A DNA stretch of 23,705 bases from Dissophora ornata (lineage: Eukaryota; Mortierellomycota; Mortierellomycetes; Mortierellales; Mortierellaceae): contig MU617032.1 in NCBI GenBank assembly GCA_025201705.1, positions 2,487-26,191 of the forward strand, in the 5' to 3' direction. The position numbers and the translations under genes were made by a program. Below are positions 8,168 to 20,958 of the stretch, piece by piece. The notes under the pieces were generated by a model, which searched no databases, was not told where the DNA came from, and saw nothing but the letters and a program-made list of their open reading frames with translations. Position 1 is the stretch's first letter. Every line of letters begins with the position of its first letter.

Positions 8168-8860
8168 GCTGGTGTGGACGAGAGATAGAGAGAGAGAAAG
8201 AGAGAGAGAAGTAGCAGGGGGGGTGCCCGTTGCCAGAAGCGGGTCAGACGGCTTGTTGGGAGCAGAGAGAGAGGGGGGAGGGAGGGGAGAGGGTAGAAAG
8301 CAAATGGAAAGAAGCGGACGGTGGCAACGAAGGCGAAGGAAAAGGAAAACGGGCGAAGGAAGGGTCTTTTTATCTTTCTTTAATTGGCTGGGGCGAAGAA
8401 TTATCTGGAAAGGTCTAGAGGTGACCGTTGAAATCTATTCATTTCTGTTCTGGACCCCACCGAATAGCGAATAGCGATAGAAAAAAAAAAAAAGAAGCGG
8501 CTCCGACACTGCCACCACCTCGTCAGCAAGCTGCGGTTCCCGCGAGTAAAATCAGGCGGTAGAAAGATTCAGAGACTCTACATTCCATGTCACTGGCTAC
8601 CGAGCATCGTGGCAGGTTCGGTTTCTTGTATCTGGATGACTTTTCCCCTCCCCTTTCTTCGCTCGTTGTTTCTTTTAGAAAAAAAAAGATATGAATCTTT
8701 TCCCACAATAATGTCGCCACAAGGGCGGAAGAACCGCTCTGCATATTACATCGTGATTATTTTTTTTTCTTTTACCTCACTGAGAACATGAATGAATGTG
8801 GAGATGGATTCTTTTGGTTCCCACGCTCATTGCAAAAAGACTTTGAAGAACACTGCAGTC

Positions 8861-8945
8861 GCGTCTTGGTGAGATTTTCAGCCATCGCATATCCCGTAAA
8901 TATTCACAAAACAGCACTCACTTCCCGCCAAGACGCTTTTGTGAA
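8861..8945. repeat. Overlapping perfect inverted repeats with an E2F-like core
   Basis: GCGTCTTGG (8861-8869) pairs with CCAAGACGC (8928-8936), and TTCACAAAA (8903-8911) pairs with TTTTGTGAA (8937-8945). The two pairings are mutually exclusive in part. TTCCCGCCAA (8922-8931) matches the E2F-type consensus. It could be a regulatory element, the edge of a transposon remnant, or chance. Confidence 0.4.
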
Positions 8946-8958
8946 CTTTTAGAAAAAC

Positions 8959-9054
8959 GACTTGCACTTATGTCCTGGGTTGGCAAAGTCCATGTGGGCC
9001 AAAGTACCGCACCAACTTAATCACATCCACAACATTCTCCCAAAAGGGACGAGC
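8959..9054 (+). mobile_element. Ty1/copia-like integrase relic
   Basis: An open stretch of 32 codons reads like the C-terminal end of a copia-type integrase core: L-H-L-C-P-G-L-A-K-S-M-W-A-K, then an N-H-I-H-N-I-L-P-K-G-T-S block. In copia elements this region has the pattern L-x-x-x-G-L-P/A-K-S-x-W-A-E, about ten residues, then N-R-L-P-x-K. Upstream is closed by TAG in frame, and downstream the frame runs into GA-rich and poly(A) sequence, so only about 100 bp is left. The glutamate usually found after W-A is lysine here. No LTRs were seen. It is a fossil, not a working element. Confidence 0.5.
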
Positions 9055-9092
9055 TATCGCTACTCGAGGAAGGAGAAGGAGAAGGGGAAGGG

Positions 9093-9119
9093 AAAAAAAA
9101 AAAAAAAAAAAAAAAAAAA
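9093..9119. repeat. Poly(A) tract, 27 nt
   Basis: An uninterrupted A27 follows a GGAGAAGG-type purine stretch shortly after the copia-like relic. It could be a low-complexity tract or a decayed insertion tail. Confidence 0.9.
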
Positions 9120-9694
9120 GGAGTCGGTCACCCACCTTCGTTTCTTCTTTTTGGAAACTCACCCCGCATCTTTGGGTGATTGCAATGCACCGTTGGGCGA
9201 GGGCTGGGTTTAATACTATGAGGTCCTGCTCTATATAGGAGCATTAGATATGACAACGATCAACAGTGTGGTGATCATGAACTACTAGGCACTGTCAACT
9301 CTGGGGAACGACTTGAATAGGGGAGAGGCTAGAACAGTGGGAGAGGTAGGAATAGCTTTGCGCAAGGGCGTGTATGAGATATTACCATCTCTCTCCATGG
9401 TCCATGGGGCGCAATAATGCACAAAAAAAAAGAGCCCCTCTCGTCGCATCCATCCCATAGATCTAGTGATGGACGCAAACAAGGATTTGCGACATCTCTA
9501 CAAACAAGTGCTTAGTAAGGAATGCACATGTTTATCAGCTTTCTATTGTTGTTCTGTACTCTGATGCTGACTACAACATCAATTTTTCATTTATTTCTAC
9601 TTTTTTTTTTTTTTAAATCTTCCAAGCGCAAAAAAAGAAGGGGGCTCGGGGTAACGGGTTCAATCTAGGTCTGGAGAGGGGTTGTTGATATCAT

Positions 9695-11826
9695 TTAAAC
9701 ATCGGCGTCGGCGTCGTACAGCTTGGTAATCTTTCCAATAGCAATGGTCTTGCCCTCATCACGCAGCGTGAAGCGACCCATACGGGCAGAGTCCGTAAAT
9801 GTCTCCACGCACAGGGGGCCTGCTGTCTCGATCATCACGATACCTTGCTGACCCTTCTTCAAGAACTGTGGGGGCTTCTTGGACTTGCGGCCCGTCTTCT
9901 TGTCAATCAGATGGATCATGGCCGATAGTGTGATCTCCTCAATGGCGTTATGGATATGCAACACAGCAGTGTAACCGGCACAGATGATGTTCTTATGGTC
10001 CAGAATTCCCAATGTTGCCTCGAACTTGGAAACGACATGGACAGGGCTCTTGGGACTGCAGAGCACGAAACCGATCATGATATCCTAGAAAATAGAGATT
10101 GGTTAGTGCTATGCTTGGTATGCGCGCAAATATCGACAGTCATAGATTCGTGGAGGAGTGCTAATGCTTACTTCTTCTTCAATACCACGGAGACGCAGAC
10201 GAATGTTGTCTCCAACAGCTGCTGCTGGAATCTCCTCCTCGAGCTCGTTAAAGATGGCCTGAACTTCGACCTTGGTTGAGTTGGGCATCATCACCAACTG
10301 AGCACCCTTCTTGATCGAACCAGCCTCAATCTTTCCGACAACAACCGTTCCCATATCCTTGTACTTTTCACTGATGGGCATGCGCAAGGGTGCAGACAAG
10401 TCACGGTCAGCAATCTTGAGCTGATCCAGGTAGTCCAGCAAAGAGGGTCCCTTGTACCAGTCGCACTCCTTGGGATCCAGGCTCTTCTTGATGTTTGCTC
10501 CTGTGTAACCAGAGACGGGCATGAAAATGACATCCGCCTTCATGTTGTAGCCGTTCGCCTTCAAGAATGGTGAGAGCTTGTTCACACACTCATCGTATCT
10601 CTCCTTGGACCAGCCCACGGTGTGGTCATCCATCTTGTTGATCACAACAATCAACTTGTTGACGCCTCCACTCTTTGCCAACTGGGCATGCTCACGAGTC
10701 TGTCCACCGTTCTCGAATCCAGTCTCGAACTCTCCCTTACGAGCAGAAATAACCAACACGGCGCAATCAGCCTGTGCGGCACCTCCGATCATGCTGGGCA
10801 CATAGGTCTTGTGTCCAGGGGCATCCAGGATGGTATAACGACGGGAATCAGTCTCGAAGTAAGCACGTCCGCACTCGACAGTCTTGCCCTATAGGTTGTC
10901 GCCATTTGAAAAGGATACGCAGAACGGGAATAGGTTGATCAGTAAAGAAAGTATATCCACTGAGGGTTTATCGTTCTAGATCCGTATCTGTTTTTCCACG
11001 AGCAATTCCTTTGCTGAAATATTTACCTTGGCGCGCTCCTCAGCGTTGGTATCCAGAGCCCAGGACAGGTACCAGGAGTCTCTTCCAACCTCCTTGGCAT
11101 CCTTCTCGTACTTTTCCAAAGTTCTCTTGTCAATCATTCCGGTGGCTTCCCTATAAGATTTCCAGCCAAAGTTACCGTGTTAGCAATCACAAAAAAAAAC
11201 ACACACAAGCTTGATCAGCATCTTTCAGGAACAACAAAAAATACATACAGGATACGTCCTCCCATGGTCGACTTTCCAGCATCGACGTGTCCGATAAAGA
11301 TGACGTTGACGTGCTCCTTTCCGAAAAACTCTGTCAATGTCTCTTGGTCGACAACCTCCTCCTCCACCACCGCCTCCTCGGCGGGGGCAGAGGCAGCTGC
11401 GGCAGCCTTGGGTGCCTCAACCTTCTTCTTGGGTGCCTCAACTGCGGCGGCCTTGGGTGCTGGCGAAGCAGGCTTCGAGACAGGGGCAGCGACAGGGGCA
11501 GCCACGGGCTTTGGGGCAACAGGGGCAGTCTCGACAGTCTTGTTCAGGACAGCAGCGGGAGGAGGGCGGTTGAAGTCAATGGCCGATGAGGGGGCGGGGG
11601 CAGGGGTGGCCTCAACAGACTTTGTGAGAACAGCAGCAGGAGGGGGGCGGTTAAAGTCGATGCCAGAGGACGAGGGAGCTGCGGGAGGGGCGGCAGCAGC
11701 AGGTGGGGGCATCCATGAGGGCACGAATGGCTTGGCGGCTACACGGGGGATAAACGAGCCAGCATTGAGGTTCAATCCCGAGAGCTTTGCAGTGGGAGGG
11801 GCGGTCTTGTCGTTCTGCTCGCTCAT
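9695..11826 (-). CDS. SUP35: Translation release factor GTPase eRF3 (Sup35)
   Basis: eRF3 is the GTPase that partners eRF1 in stop-codon termination. I assembled four exons with GT-AG borders and continuous phase: 11249-11826, 11027-11150, 10172-10888 and 9695-10084, giving 602 aa. The G1 motif G-H-V-D-A-G-K-S is at residues 179-186, D-A-P-G-H at 256-260 and N-K-M-D at 318-321; the C-terminus R-F-T-L-R-D-E-G-K-T-I-A-I-G-K matches domain III. Residues 15-27 (S-G-L-N-L-N-A-G-S-F-I-P-R) fit a PAM2 motif for poly(A)-binding protein. The N-terminal 160 residues are Ala/Pro/Val-rich with two copies of I-D-F-N-R-P-P-P-A-A-V-L (56-67, 83-94), not the Q/N-rich repeats of the yeast prion domain. I chose the ATG at 11824-11826; an in-frame ATG at 11883 would add 19 leucine-rich residues with no family support. 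Confidence 0.95.
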
Positions 11827-12124
11827 GGTGATTATAAGATGGAATCCTGTGGGATGGAGGGAAAAATGAAGGAGAAGGAGCAAAGATCAGACAGATCGTT
11901 TGCTGCGACAACAGCGCTTGATTTTTTTTTTTTCTTCGTAAGAGTAGTGACTGCTGTGATGTCAGTCAGCATAGCACAGGCGATGGAGGAATGTGTGTTT
12001 ATTCAGGAACCAAAGAACGGATAGCGAGCTTCCTTGCTTGCTATCCCGTGCGACACTATGCGCTACATGTCTCTATCACGGTCAGAGCAAAGAGAGTATC
12101 CAAAGACACGCGTCCGTCTGCTCT
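11827..12124. other. eRF3 promoter region
   Basis: This is the gap between the eRF3 start and the 3' end of the upstream membrane-protein gene. It contains a T11 tract near 11924-11934 and no gene. It should hold the eRF3 promoter and 5' UTR, plus the terminator region of the neighbour. Confidence 0.6.
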
Positions 12125-13166
12125 TTAGGCCTTGATCTCCTCAACATCGACAACAAAGTCCGACTTGAGGTGAGGGTTCTCGCCATGTCCGTTGCGCCAC
12201 TGTTCGAGACCACGCTCCTCCTCCAGATGCTCCTCCCACTCGATGCCACTGACCCATCTAGACACGACTAACGTGAAGTAGAACCCAAAGACCATAGCAA
12301 CAGTGACAAGCGCAATCGCAATCGTCGACGCAGTCTTGCGGCTGTCATCACACTTTTCCAAACCCCAGGTAGGGTTAAGCTCCATGCAGCCATTGTTCAC
12401 CTTTTCAACATGATGTTCCTCGACAGCAATGTAAACAATGGCCCAACAGAGGAACATCAACAAGAATCCCCACGAAAACGACACGAACTGGCGGCGGTGC
12501 CAGGTACTGGCCTATTTTTTTTTCAAAAAAAAAAAAGAAAAAAGCGCGATCAGTAATAATGAGCAACACGCACTGTATTTGCACGTTTCTGCGGTTTTTT
12601 TTGCCTTGGAACAATGAATACCCTGGTGGTAGCCCAGAAACCATATGCGCCAGTGAAGAAGAGAAGAAGGCAGACAATGGCCCATGGGATGGCAAGATCA
12701 GTCTCGGCATGGGGCATGATCCCTATGAAAGATCAATAAATGTCATGTTAGAGCGGGTTGAATCGAACAATGTTATACAGCACATTCAGCATCGAGGTGC
12801 TGCTACCAGTCTAGCACTGATGGAGAGAGAGCGAGCGGGTAGAATAGGGGATCCAGCGCCAGAAATAGTTAAAATATAACAAGCCGGCAAGGCGCACTCT
12901 AATACTCGACATATTATTAGCGCAGCTCAATTGCGCCGACAGTCACCATGGCGTGCGAAAGTTCATAGACGATCGTCGTAGCGTGTTGCATATGTGTGTG
13001 TGTGTGTGAGTGTGTGCGCACACAAATTATTTTCGTGAACCCTCGGTAACAAAAAACAAAAATTCTTCAAACGTGAGAGCAATGACGAATTTTTTTTTTT
13101 AACGGGTGGTGCACCTTGACGAGAAACAAAGAAAAAGAACATCAGAATAGTCTCGAATCTCCTTAT

Positions 13167-13199
<33 letters not shown>

Positions 13200-13869
13200 G
13201 GTCCTTATTCTTCCTTGCCCTCGCACGGCGGTCAACAATGATGCGTAATCAACAGTCAGGGACCAAGGAGTGGGTGGACAGAGGAGGGAAAAGATAAACG
13301 ACACATCAATAAGTACATCCCTAAAATGCTAGCATCGCATCCATGGCTACTCTGCTCCTTATCGCTCCATCCTTTTCGGGGCACTCGTGTGGCCCTTGCT
13401 AATCTCTCCAGAGATGGTAGCAAAAGACAGGTAAAACTGCCTTAATAAAAATAGTAAAATACCGGGTAAGGAAGAATAACCCTCCCCCCCCCCCCCTTTG
13501 GGTTCCTGGCACTCCTCCCGGAACAAAACAAACTTTGAAAAGTCCACGACGCCAGCAGTTTTGTGTGATAGATTCAATGAGGGCACAAAAAAAGGAGATA
13601 GAGAAAAGGAGCGATGGCAATGGCAAGAGGGATTGGGTGCAACACTTCATCGTCGACCGAATAGTCCGGTTTTGTAGGCGAAGGTCGTATGATTGGGGTC
13701 GCTTAGCTAGTATACTCGGATCATGGATTGGTGCAAGAAAGATAATTGACATACAACGACCAAAGGAGAGGACCATGAAGACAAAGCCGACGACAGCATA
13801 GAGTGCAGCGAGGATGGGGGTACCGGTCGCAGGTGCGACCAGGCCGAAGAACTTGTCAAAGATACCCAT
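12125..13869 (-). CDS. Four-pass membrane protein, 200 aa (tetraspan type)
   Basis: I do not recognise a named family. Three exons join in phase: 13755-13869 (donor gtatgt), 12622-12722 (acceptor catag) and 12125-12511 (acceptor aatag). Four hydrophobic helices are visible: about residues 18-36, 48-68, 82-101 and 127-150. The second loop (between helices 3 and 4) carries two cysteines (N-G-C-M-E-L-N and E-K-C-D-D), probably in the lumen or outside the cell. The C-terminal tail is acidic and cytosolic-looking (E-E-H-L-E-E-E-R, ending V-E-E-I-K-A). Topology resembles fungal tetraspan/MARVEL-like proteins. The first intron is 1032 nt, about ten times the local norm, and holds T29 and C13 tracts; an extra small exon inside it cannot be excluded, though the phase closes without one. 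Confidence 0.72.
13169..13197. repeat. Poly(T) tract, 29 nt, inside an intron
   Basis: An uninterrupted T29 lies in the long first intron of the tetraspan-type gene. On the transcribed strand it is poly(A). A GT run is also present at about 12992-13008. Confidence 0.9.
13484..13496. repeat. Poly(C) tract, 13 nt, inside an intron
   Basis: An uninterrupted C13 lies in the same long intron; on the transcribed strand it is G13, which could form a quadruplex only between molecules. It is a likely site of assembly error. Confidence 0.85.
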
Positions 13870-14652
13870 TTCTGGCGAGGGAGCAGAGAAGAGAGAAGAG
13901 TGGGGGCGATAGAGTGATGAAGAGAGAAGGAGAGGGAGCGAGAGAGGTAGTTGAAGACGAGAGAGAGAGAGAGAAGAGACAAGAACGTACGGTCAAACAA
14001 AGTTGCAAGAAATAGCGGAAGGCGTATGTATTATAGGTATGTCCGGACCCAGGCATTATTGAACGCCTGCGTGGGACAAAGAAGCGATGGCGTCCATTCC
14101 TTAAGTCGATTAAGAAAAGCGGGATGAGAGTTTACCAGGAGAAGGAAGGCCAAGGGGGGAGAGTGGGTGGGGTGAAACAGACCCACTCTGGAAGGCTAGG
14201 AATTCGATCAGAGCTATGACATTACTCGATGTGTTTTGTGCAGATGCACCAACAATGACGAGCTAAGCCTGGACAAAAACGCAGCATCTCTGCCAAACGG
14301 CACAATGGCACTTCATTTTTTTTTGCCACCCCTTTGCTCACACGCTTTGTTCGCTCTTGCTCAAGCACAACCACGGGGGTTGTCTGCATTGGCAGACTGA
14401 GTATCTACTGCTACTTCTCTCTCTCTCTCTCTCTCTCTCTGCAGATGACCATGGCATCGCGGCGACGTTGAGCTGTGCACACACACACACAGCGCATACA
14501 ATGTCCCGAACCTAGTCAGGATCAGGAAATTCTAGTCAAGTTTCTGTTGGGATTATTATTTTTATTGGTAGTACAGAAAACTGCTGTGGATATCCACGTT
14601 TTATTTTTATTTTTATTTTTATTTTGCTTTGGTTGTTGCTCTCTTGCCTTTT
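13870..14652. other. Intergenic region upstream of the tetraspan gene
   Basis: No supported gene. It contains purine-rich GAGA leader sequence (13870-13980), a CT dinucleotide run (14415-14440), ACAC near 14478-14490 and TTTTA pentamers (14599-14625). An open stretch around 14200-14340 on the plus strand has no start or family similarity that I can see. Confidence 0.6.
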
Positions 14653-15785
14653 CTACAGGACAAGGACAGCAATAGCCTCTTGAATGTCAGCCAGCTTATC
14701 GTTAATCTCTTCAACGATTTCATTCAGACTAAAAATCATGACAAGGTAGACATACACGTGTATATCCGTTAGTAAACGAACAAATCTTTATCACGAAAAA
14801 AAACCATGTCCATTTTTTTTTTGTATTTCTTACCTATCGCGGTTCTCATCCAGCTTGGTTTGCCACTCCTCCACAGACATCTTGACTCCACCATTTAGCT
14901 GTACCTGCGTACCTGCCAGTCTTTGTCCCTGCGCTTGTGAATCGTTATCATGCACAGCCGTCTCCTGCACTTCAGATTCCAGGCTCACGTCCTGTTCTTC
15001 ACCATGATGACCGACAACGCGATCAGCCTGTAATTCAGCCTCTCGATCCTTCTGATCCTGATCCTCTTGTGCTTGCTTCTCCATCACCCATTTCTGTCCC
15101 TGGACTGTCAGGACGAGTTTCTGTTTCTCTAGCAACTGGACCTGGCGGATCAAAAGTGCATGTTCTGGTGAGTTCAAGGAGATGGCCTGCCTGTTGCTGT
15201 TGCTGCTGTTATTGCTGTCGTTGACGGCTGCTGATGGAGATGATGTTGGTGATAAGGTTGCTGTAGAGTCCTGTGCTGTTGTTGGTGATGATCTTTGTGT
15301 GATTGAGGATGAAACGGATCCATTCATGGCTGTGGAATGGCCTGGTCCCCCGAGATGGGCCTCCAAAGCCAAGATTTCGATGGAAAGCTCAACGAACCCT
15401 TCTGTTACAATGTTGCAGATCGTGGAATATTCCTCGGGTGTCATCCGTTTAGCTGTGTACTCCTTGAATGCACTGGGGAGATTCAAGAAGACAGGCGTTT
15501 AGACATTTTATTCGGTCGAGATAGGATTGGATGTCGCAGCGAAAAAAAAAGAGGACTTACTCGTTGAACTCCTTGTAGAGCGAGACTCGTTCGCTATATC
15601 CGTTCGTCATTTGTCCGTGTCAGTTCAAAGCGGAAATAAATAAAAAAGATCCCTCCAGACATATTTTGGTGGCAATAATGTCCCACTCACGTCTGGTGCT
15701 TCAGGAATCCACGCAGGCTGGTAACAATCTCCTGATTGCGGGTCTCCTCGTCGAGCTGAATCCCATTTGCTGTTGTGTTCACCAT
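14653..15785 (-). CDS. REX1-B-type DNA repair family protein, 280 aa
   Basis: Four exons join in phase with GT-AG borders: 15691-15785, 15561-15593 (only 33 nt), 14834-15472 and 14653-14728. The N-terminal part (residues about 15-70) is helical: E-I-V-T-S-L-R-G-F-L-K-H-Q-T-E-R, K-E-F-N-D-A-F-K-E-Y, then P-E-E-Y and V-T-E-G-F-V-E-L-S-x-E-I-L-A-L-E-A-H-L. This resembles the DNA repair REX1-B domain known from Chlamydomonas REX1 (excision repair of UV damage) and animal C19orf60. A Ser/Asn/Thr-rich linker follows, then a second helical segment (H-A-L-L-I-R-Q-V-Q-L-L-E-K-Q-K-L) and a Gln/Glu-rich coiled-coil region to the C-terminus. The family call rests on pattern memory, so it is moderate; any generic coiled-coil protein is the alternative. 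The gene is divergent from the DUF6787 gene. Confidence 0.62.
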
Positions 15786-16139
15786 GTGTCTTTTTGCGTT
15801 TGTTTTTGTTGTTGGTGCTTCTGTGCAAGGAATGAAAGAGGAATGAGAGAGAGAGAGAGGGAAAGAACACGCGTCCACCCTACCGTTGTGGGGGGTGTGT
15901 GTGTGCGTGCGTGCAAACATCTGTCAGTGTGGCTTTGCCACCGACAACTCTCCCGATCAAAGTGACAGCAGAGGGTTGCGCAAAAAAACAAAAGAGAAAC
16001 AAAAGAGCTTCTGTGTTCCTGAGGTTCCTTCCTTTCTCTTTTCTCTTTTCTCGTTCTCTCTCTCTCTCTCTCTTTCTCTCTCATCTCAATTACATTGCAT
16101 TGTCCATCTCACCTGTTTGCTCATCTCTCATCCCTCTCC
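15786..16139. promoter_or_regulatory. Divergent promoter region between REX1-B-like and DUF6787 genes
   Basis: A 354 bp region separates two start codons facing away from each other. It contains GA repeats (15847-15860), GTGTGTGCGTGCGTG (15893-15914), and CT-rich tracts (16031-16083) that probably form the leader of the plus-strand gene. No TATA box is evident. Confidence 0.55.
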
Positions 16140-17421
16140 ATGTTTCCTCGCGCGGTACAGGCCGTTTCCAACTTGTCACAACAATCGACCCGTCGACTTG
16201 TTCTCGCCAACAACATAACCGCGCAGCCCTCGTCTTCTCTTGCACCTCGGTCAACAACAGTAACCAGCAACCAATGTACATTTGTTATCAAGCCTCGTCT
16301 CTACCATTCTGGCACCAGCGCCGTCCGTCTGTCTCCTTCCACTTCTTCATCTCTCTTTGCAATTGATACAACCTCGACTCTGCGGTCTTTGCTCCATACC
16401 AGATCTATCTCCACCACCCGATCATCAGCACAGCAAACATTTTCCACGCAGTCCGCATGGTCCTTTCATAAGCAGCAGCAGTCGTCAAGGACACCCTTTG
16501 TTTCTCGAAAGTACACCTCGTCTTCGTCCCCATCTTCATCATCGTCATCTTCTTCGACCTCTACGACAGCGGCAGGATCTGCAGCTAGGATCCTGGCCGA
16601 AGAGTCATCCTCACAAGCAGCAAGCACGGCAGCATCATCGGCAGGTGCATTCAAGACCCCACTGTCGTTCCATGAAGAGATGACAAAGGTCCGTTTCAGC
16701 TTCAGTTGGTGGAAAGAATGGACGATTGTCATGGTAAGCAGGCCCGAGAGAACTGTGGAGAAGGAAGAAGGGGGAAAAAAATAATAATCGTAGCATAAAT
16801 GTACGCATGGGTGCGTACCCATTGTCGTGTAAAAAGAGAAAAAGACAAGAGATGGAGAAAAGATGGGCTATTATCCACTCTGATATATGAGATGGGCGAT
16901 CGACATGTGGGATTTGTTTGCATCTTCACTTTTTCTTTTTCTCCAAAACACTCCTTTTTTGGGCGGTTGCTTGTGTAACATTGGATGATTGTTGTTGCCC
17001 CTGGGGACTTATTTTTCTTGTTTGGAAAAAAAAAAAGATGAATAACTTTCTTTGCTCCTTTTGTCTAACAGGGTGTCTTTGCTGTCACCGGCAGCTCTAC
17101 CGTCATGGTCGTTAGGCCTCTCCTCAAAGAAGGTAATAGCAAGAAACGTAGTGAAAACGATTTGGCCATCTGTGAAAACACGCTGCTTAATTCTAACACG
17201 TCCATTTCGTTTGTCGAATACTAGTGTTTAGTCTGGAGGGATCGTGGAGAGAAGGACCATGGTCGTTCCGGATCGCGTACCTCTGCACAACCCTTCCTCT
17301 CTACAGTTCTGTCCTACTCACTGTTGCAACACTCGCCGGTCGTCGTCCATACTTTATGAAAGTCGTTCTCAGAATGTGGGGCCGATTCTTGCCCAAGAAA
17401 GCCCTCCAAAGATTCCAATAG
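16140..17421 (+). CDS. Mitochondrially targeted DUF6787-type membrane protein, 283 aa
   Basis: Three exons join in phase: 16140-16733 (donor gtaagc), 17072-17132 (acceptor aacag) and 17225-17421. The N-terminus (M-F-P-R-A-V-Q-A-V-S-N-L-S-Q-Q-S-T-R-R) is basic and lacks acidic residues, as in mitochondrial presequences; residues up to about 175 are Ser/Thr-rich and disordered. The conserved part starts at W-W-K-E-W-T near residue 190, then one membrane helix to about 214 with the motif T-G-S-S-T-x-x-x-V-R-P-L-L, a W-R-E-G-P-W-S-F-R loop and a second helix to about 257, followed by R-x-M-W-G-R-F. This pattern matches small DUF6787 membrane proteins of bacteria and eukaryotes. Function is unknown; an inner-membrane protein is the inference. 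Confidence 0.75.
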
Positions 17422-17595
17422 ATATTTTTTTTTATTTTCATCTCTTAGACTTAATGCATGCAGAGAAATGCCATGGCAATGAAACGAAAAAAAAAAGTAA
17501 ACGACAAATATCATTAGAATAATACTTTATTGTTAAAATCCTGTAGTGCTTCGTCCCTGCTTCTTTCTTCAGCATACACTCTCTGCTGCACCACT
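17422..17595. other. Convergent 3' spacer with MCM3
   Basis: A 174 bp gap separates the 3' ends of the DUF6787 gene and MCM3. A minus-strand AATAAA (seen as TTTATT near 17527) probably serves MCM3. No gene is present. Confidence 0.6.
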
Positions 17596-20801
<3,206 letters not shown>

Positions 20802-20900
20802 GGTGAGGTGATGGTAGGGGATGAGTAGAGAGGGTACAGAAGACTCGAGTCCAGCAAAAGGGTGGAAGTCAGGGCCAGTCAATAAAAATAAACGAACGAG

Positions 20901-20906
20901 ACGCGT
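20901..20906. promoter_or_regulatory. MCB-like element (ACGCGT) upstream of MCM3
   Basis: ACGCGT within the palindrome GACGCGTC lies 100 bp upstream of the MCM3 ATG. In ascomycete yeasts this MluI box binds MBF and drives G1/S expression of replication genes including MCM genes. Conservation of use in this lineage is inference. Confidence 0.5.
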
Positions 20907-20958
20907 CTTAAATGAAATGTTTACAATTTGCCCCTTAACTGTAGAGTGACTATGAAGA

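Larger units (their letters stand above)
8168..9694. other. 1.5 kb spacer upstream of the acidic protein gene
   Basis: No intact gene was found. It contains GA-rich leader sequence (8170-8350), an inverted-repeat region (8861-8945), a short copia-like relic (8959-9054), an A27 tract (9093-9119), a TATATA near 9233 and T/A homopolymers near 9601-9614. The right end is the 3' flank of eRF3. I found no tRNA or rRNA signature here. Confidence 0.6.

Noticed and set aside
9640..9680. Possible tRNA B-box (GGGTTCAATC)
   Set aside because: No A-box or foldable cloverleaf around it; it lies in the eRF3 3' flank.
11177..11869. 230-codon plus-strand ORF opposite eRF3
   Set aside because: Ala/Gly-rich shadow of the Ala/Pro-rich eRF3 N-domain.
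11827..11883. Upstream in-frame ATG for eRF3
   Set aside because: It adds a leucine/histidine-rich segment not expected for the family; the MSEQ start is followed directly by the PAM2 region.
14200..14340. Open plus-strand stretch of about 45 codons with two cysteine pairs
   Set aside because: No start, no splice context and no recognised family; chance openness is likely.
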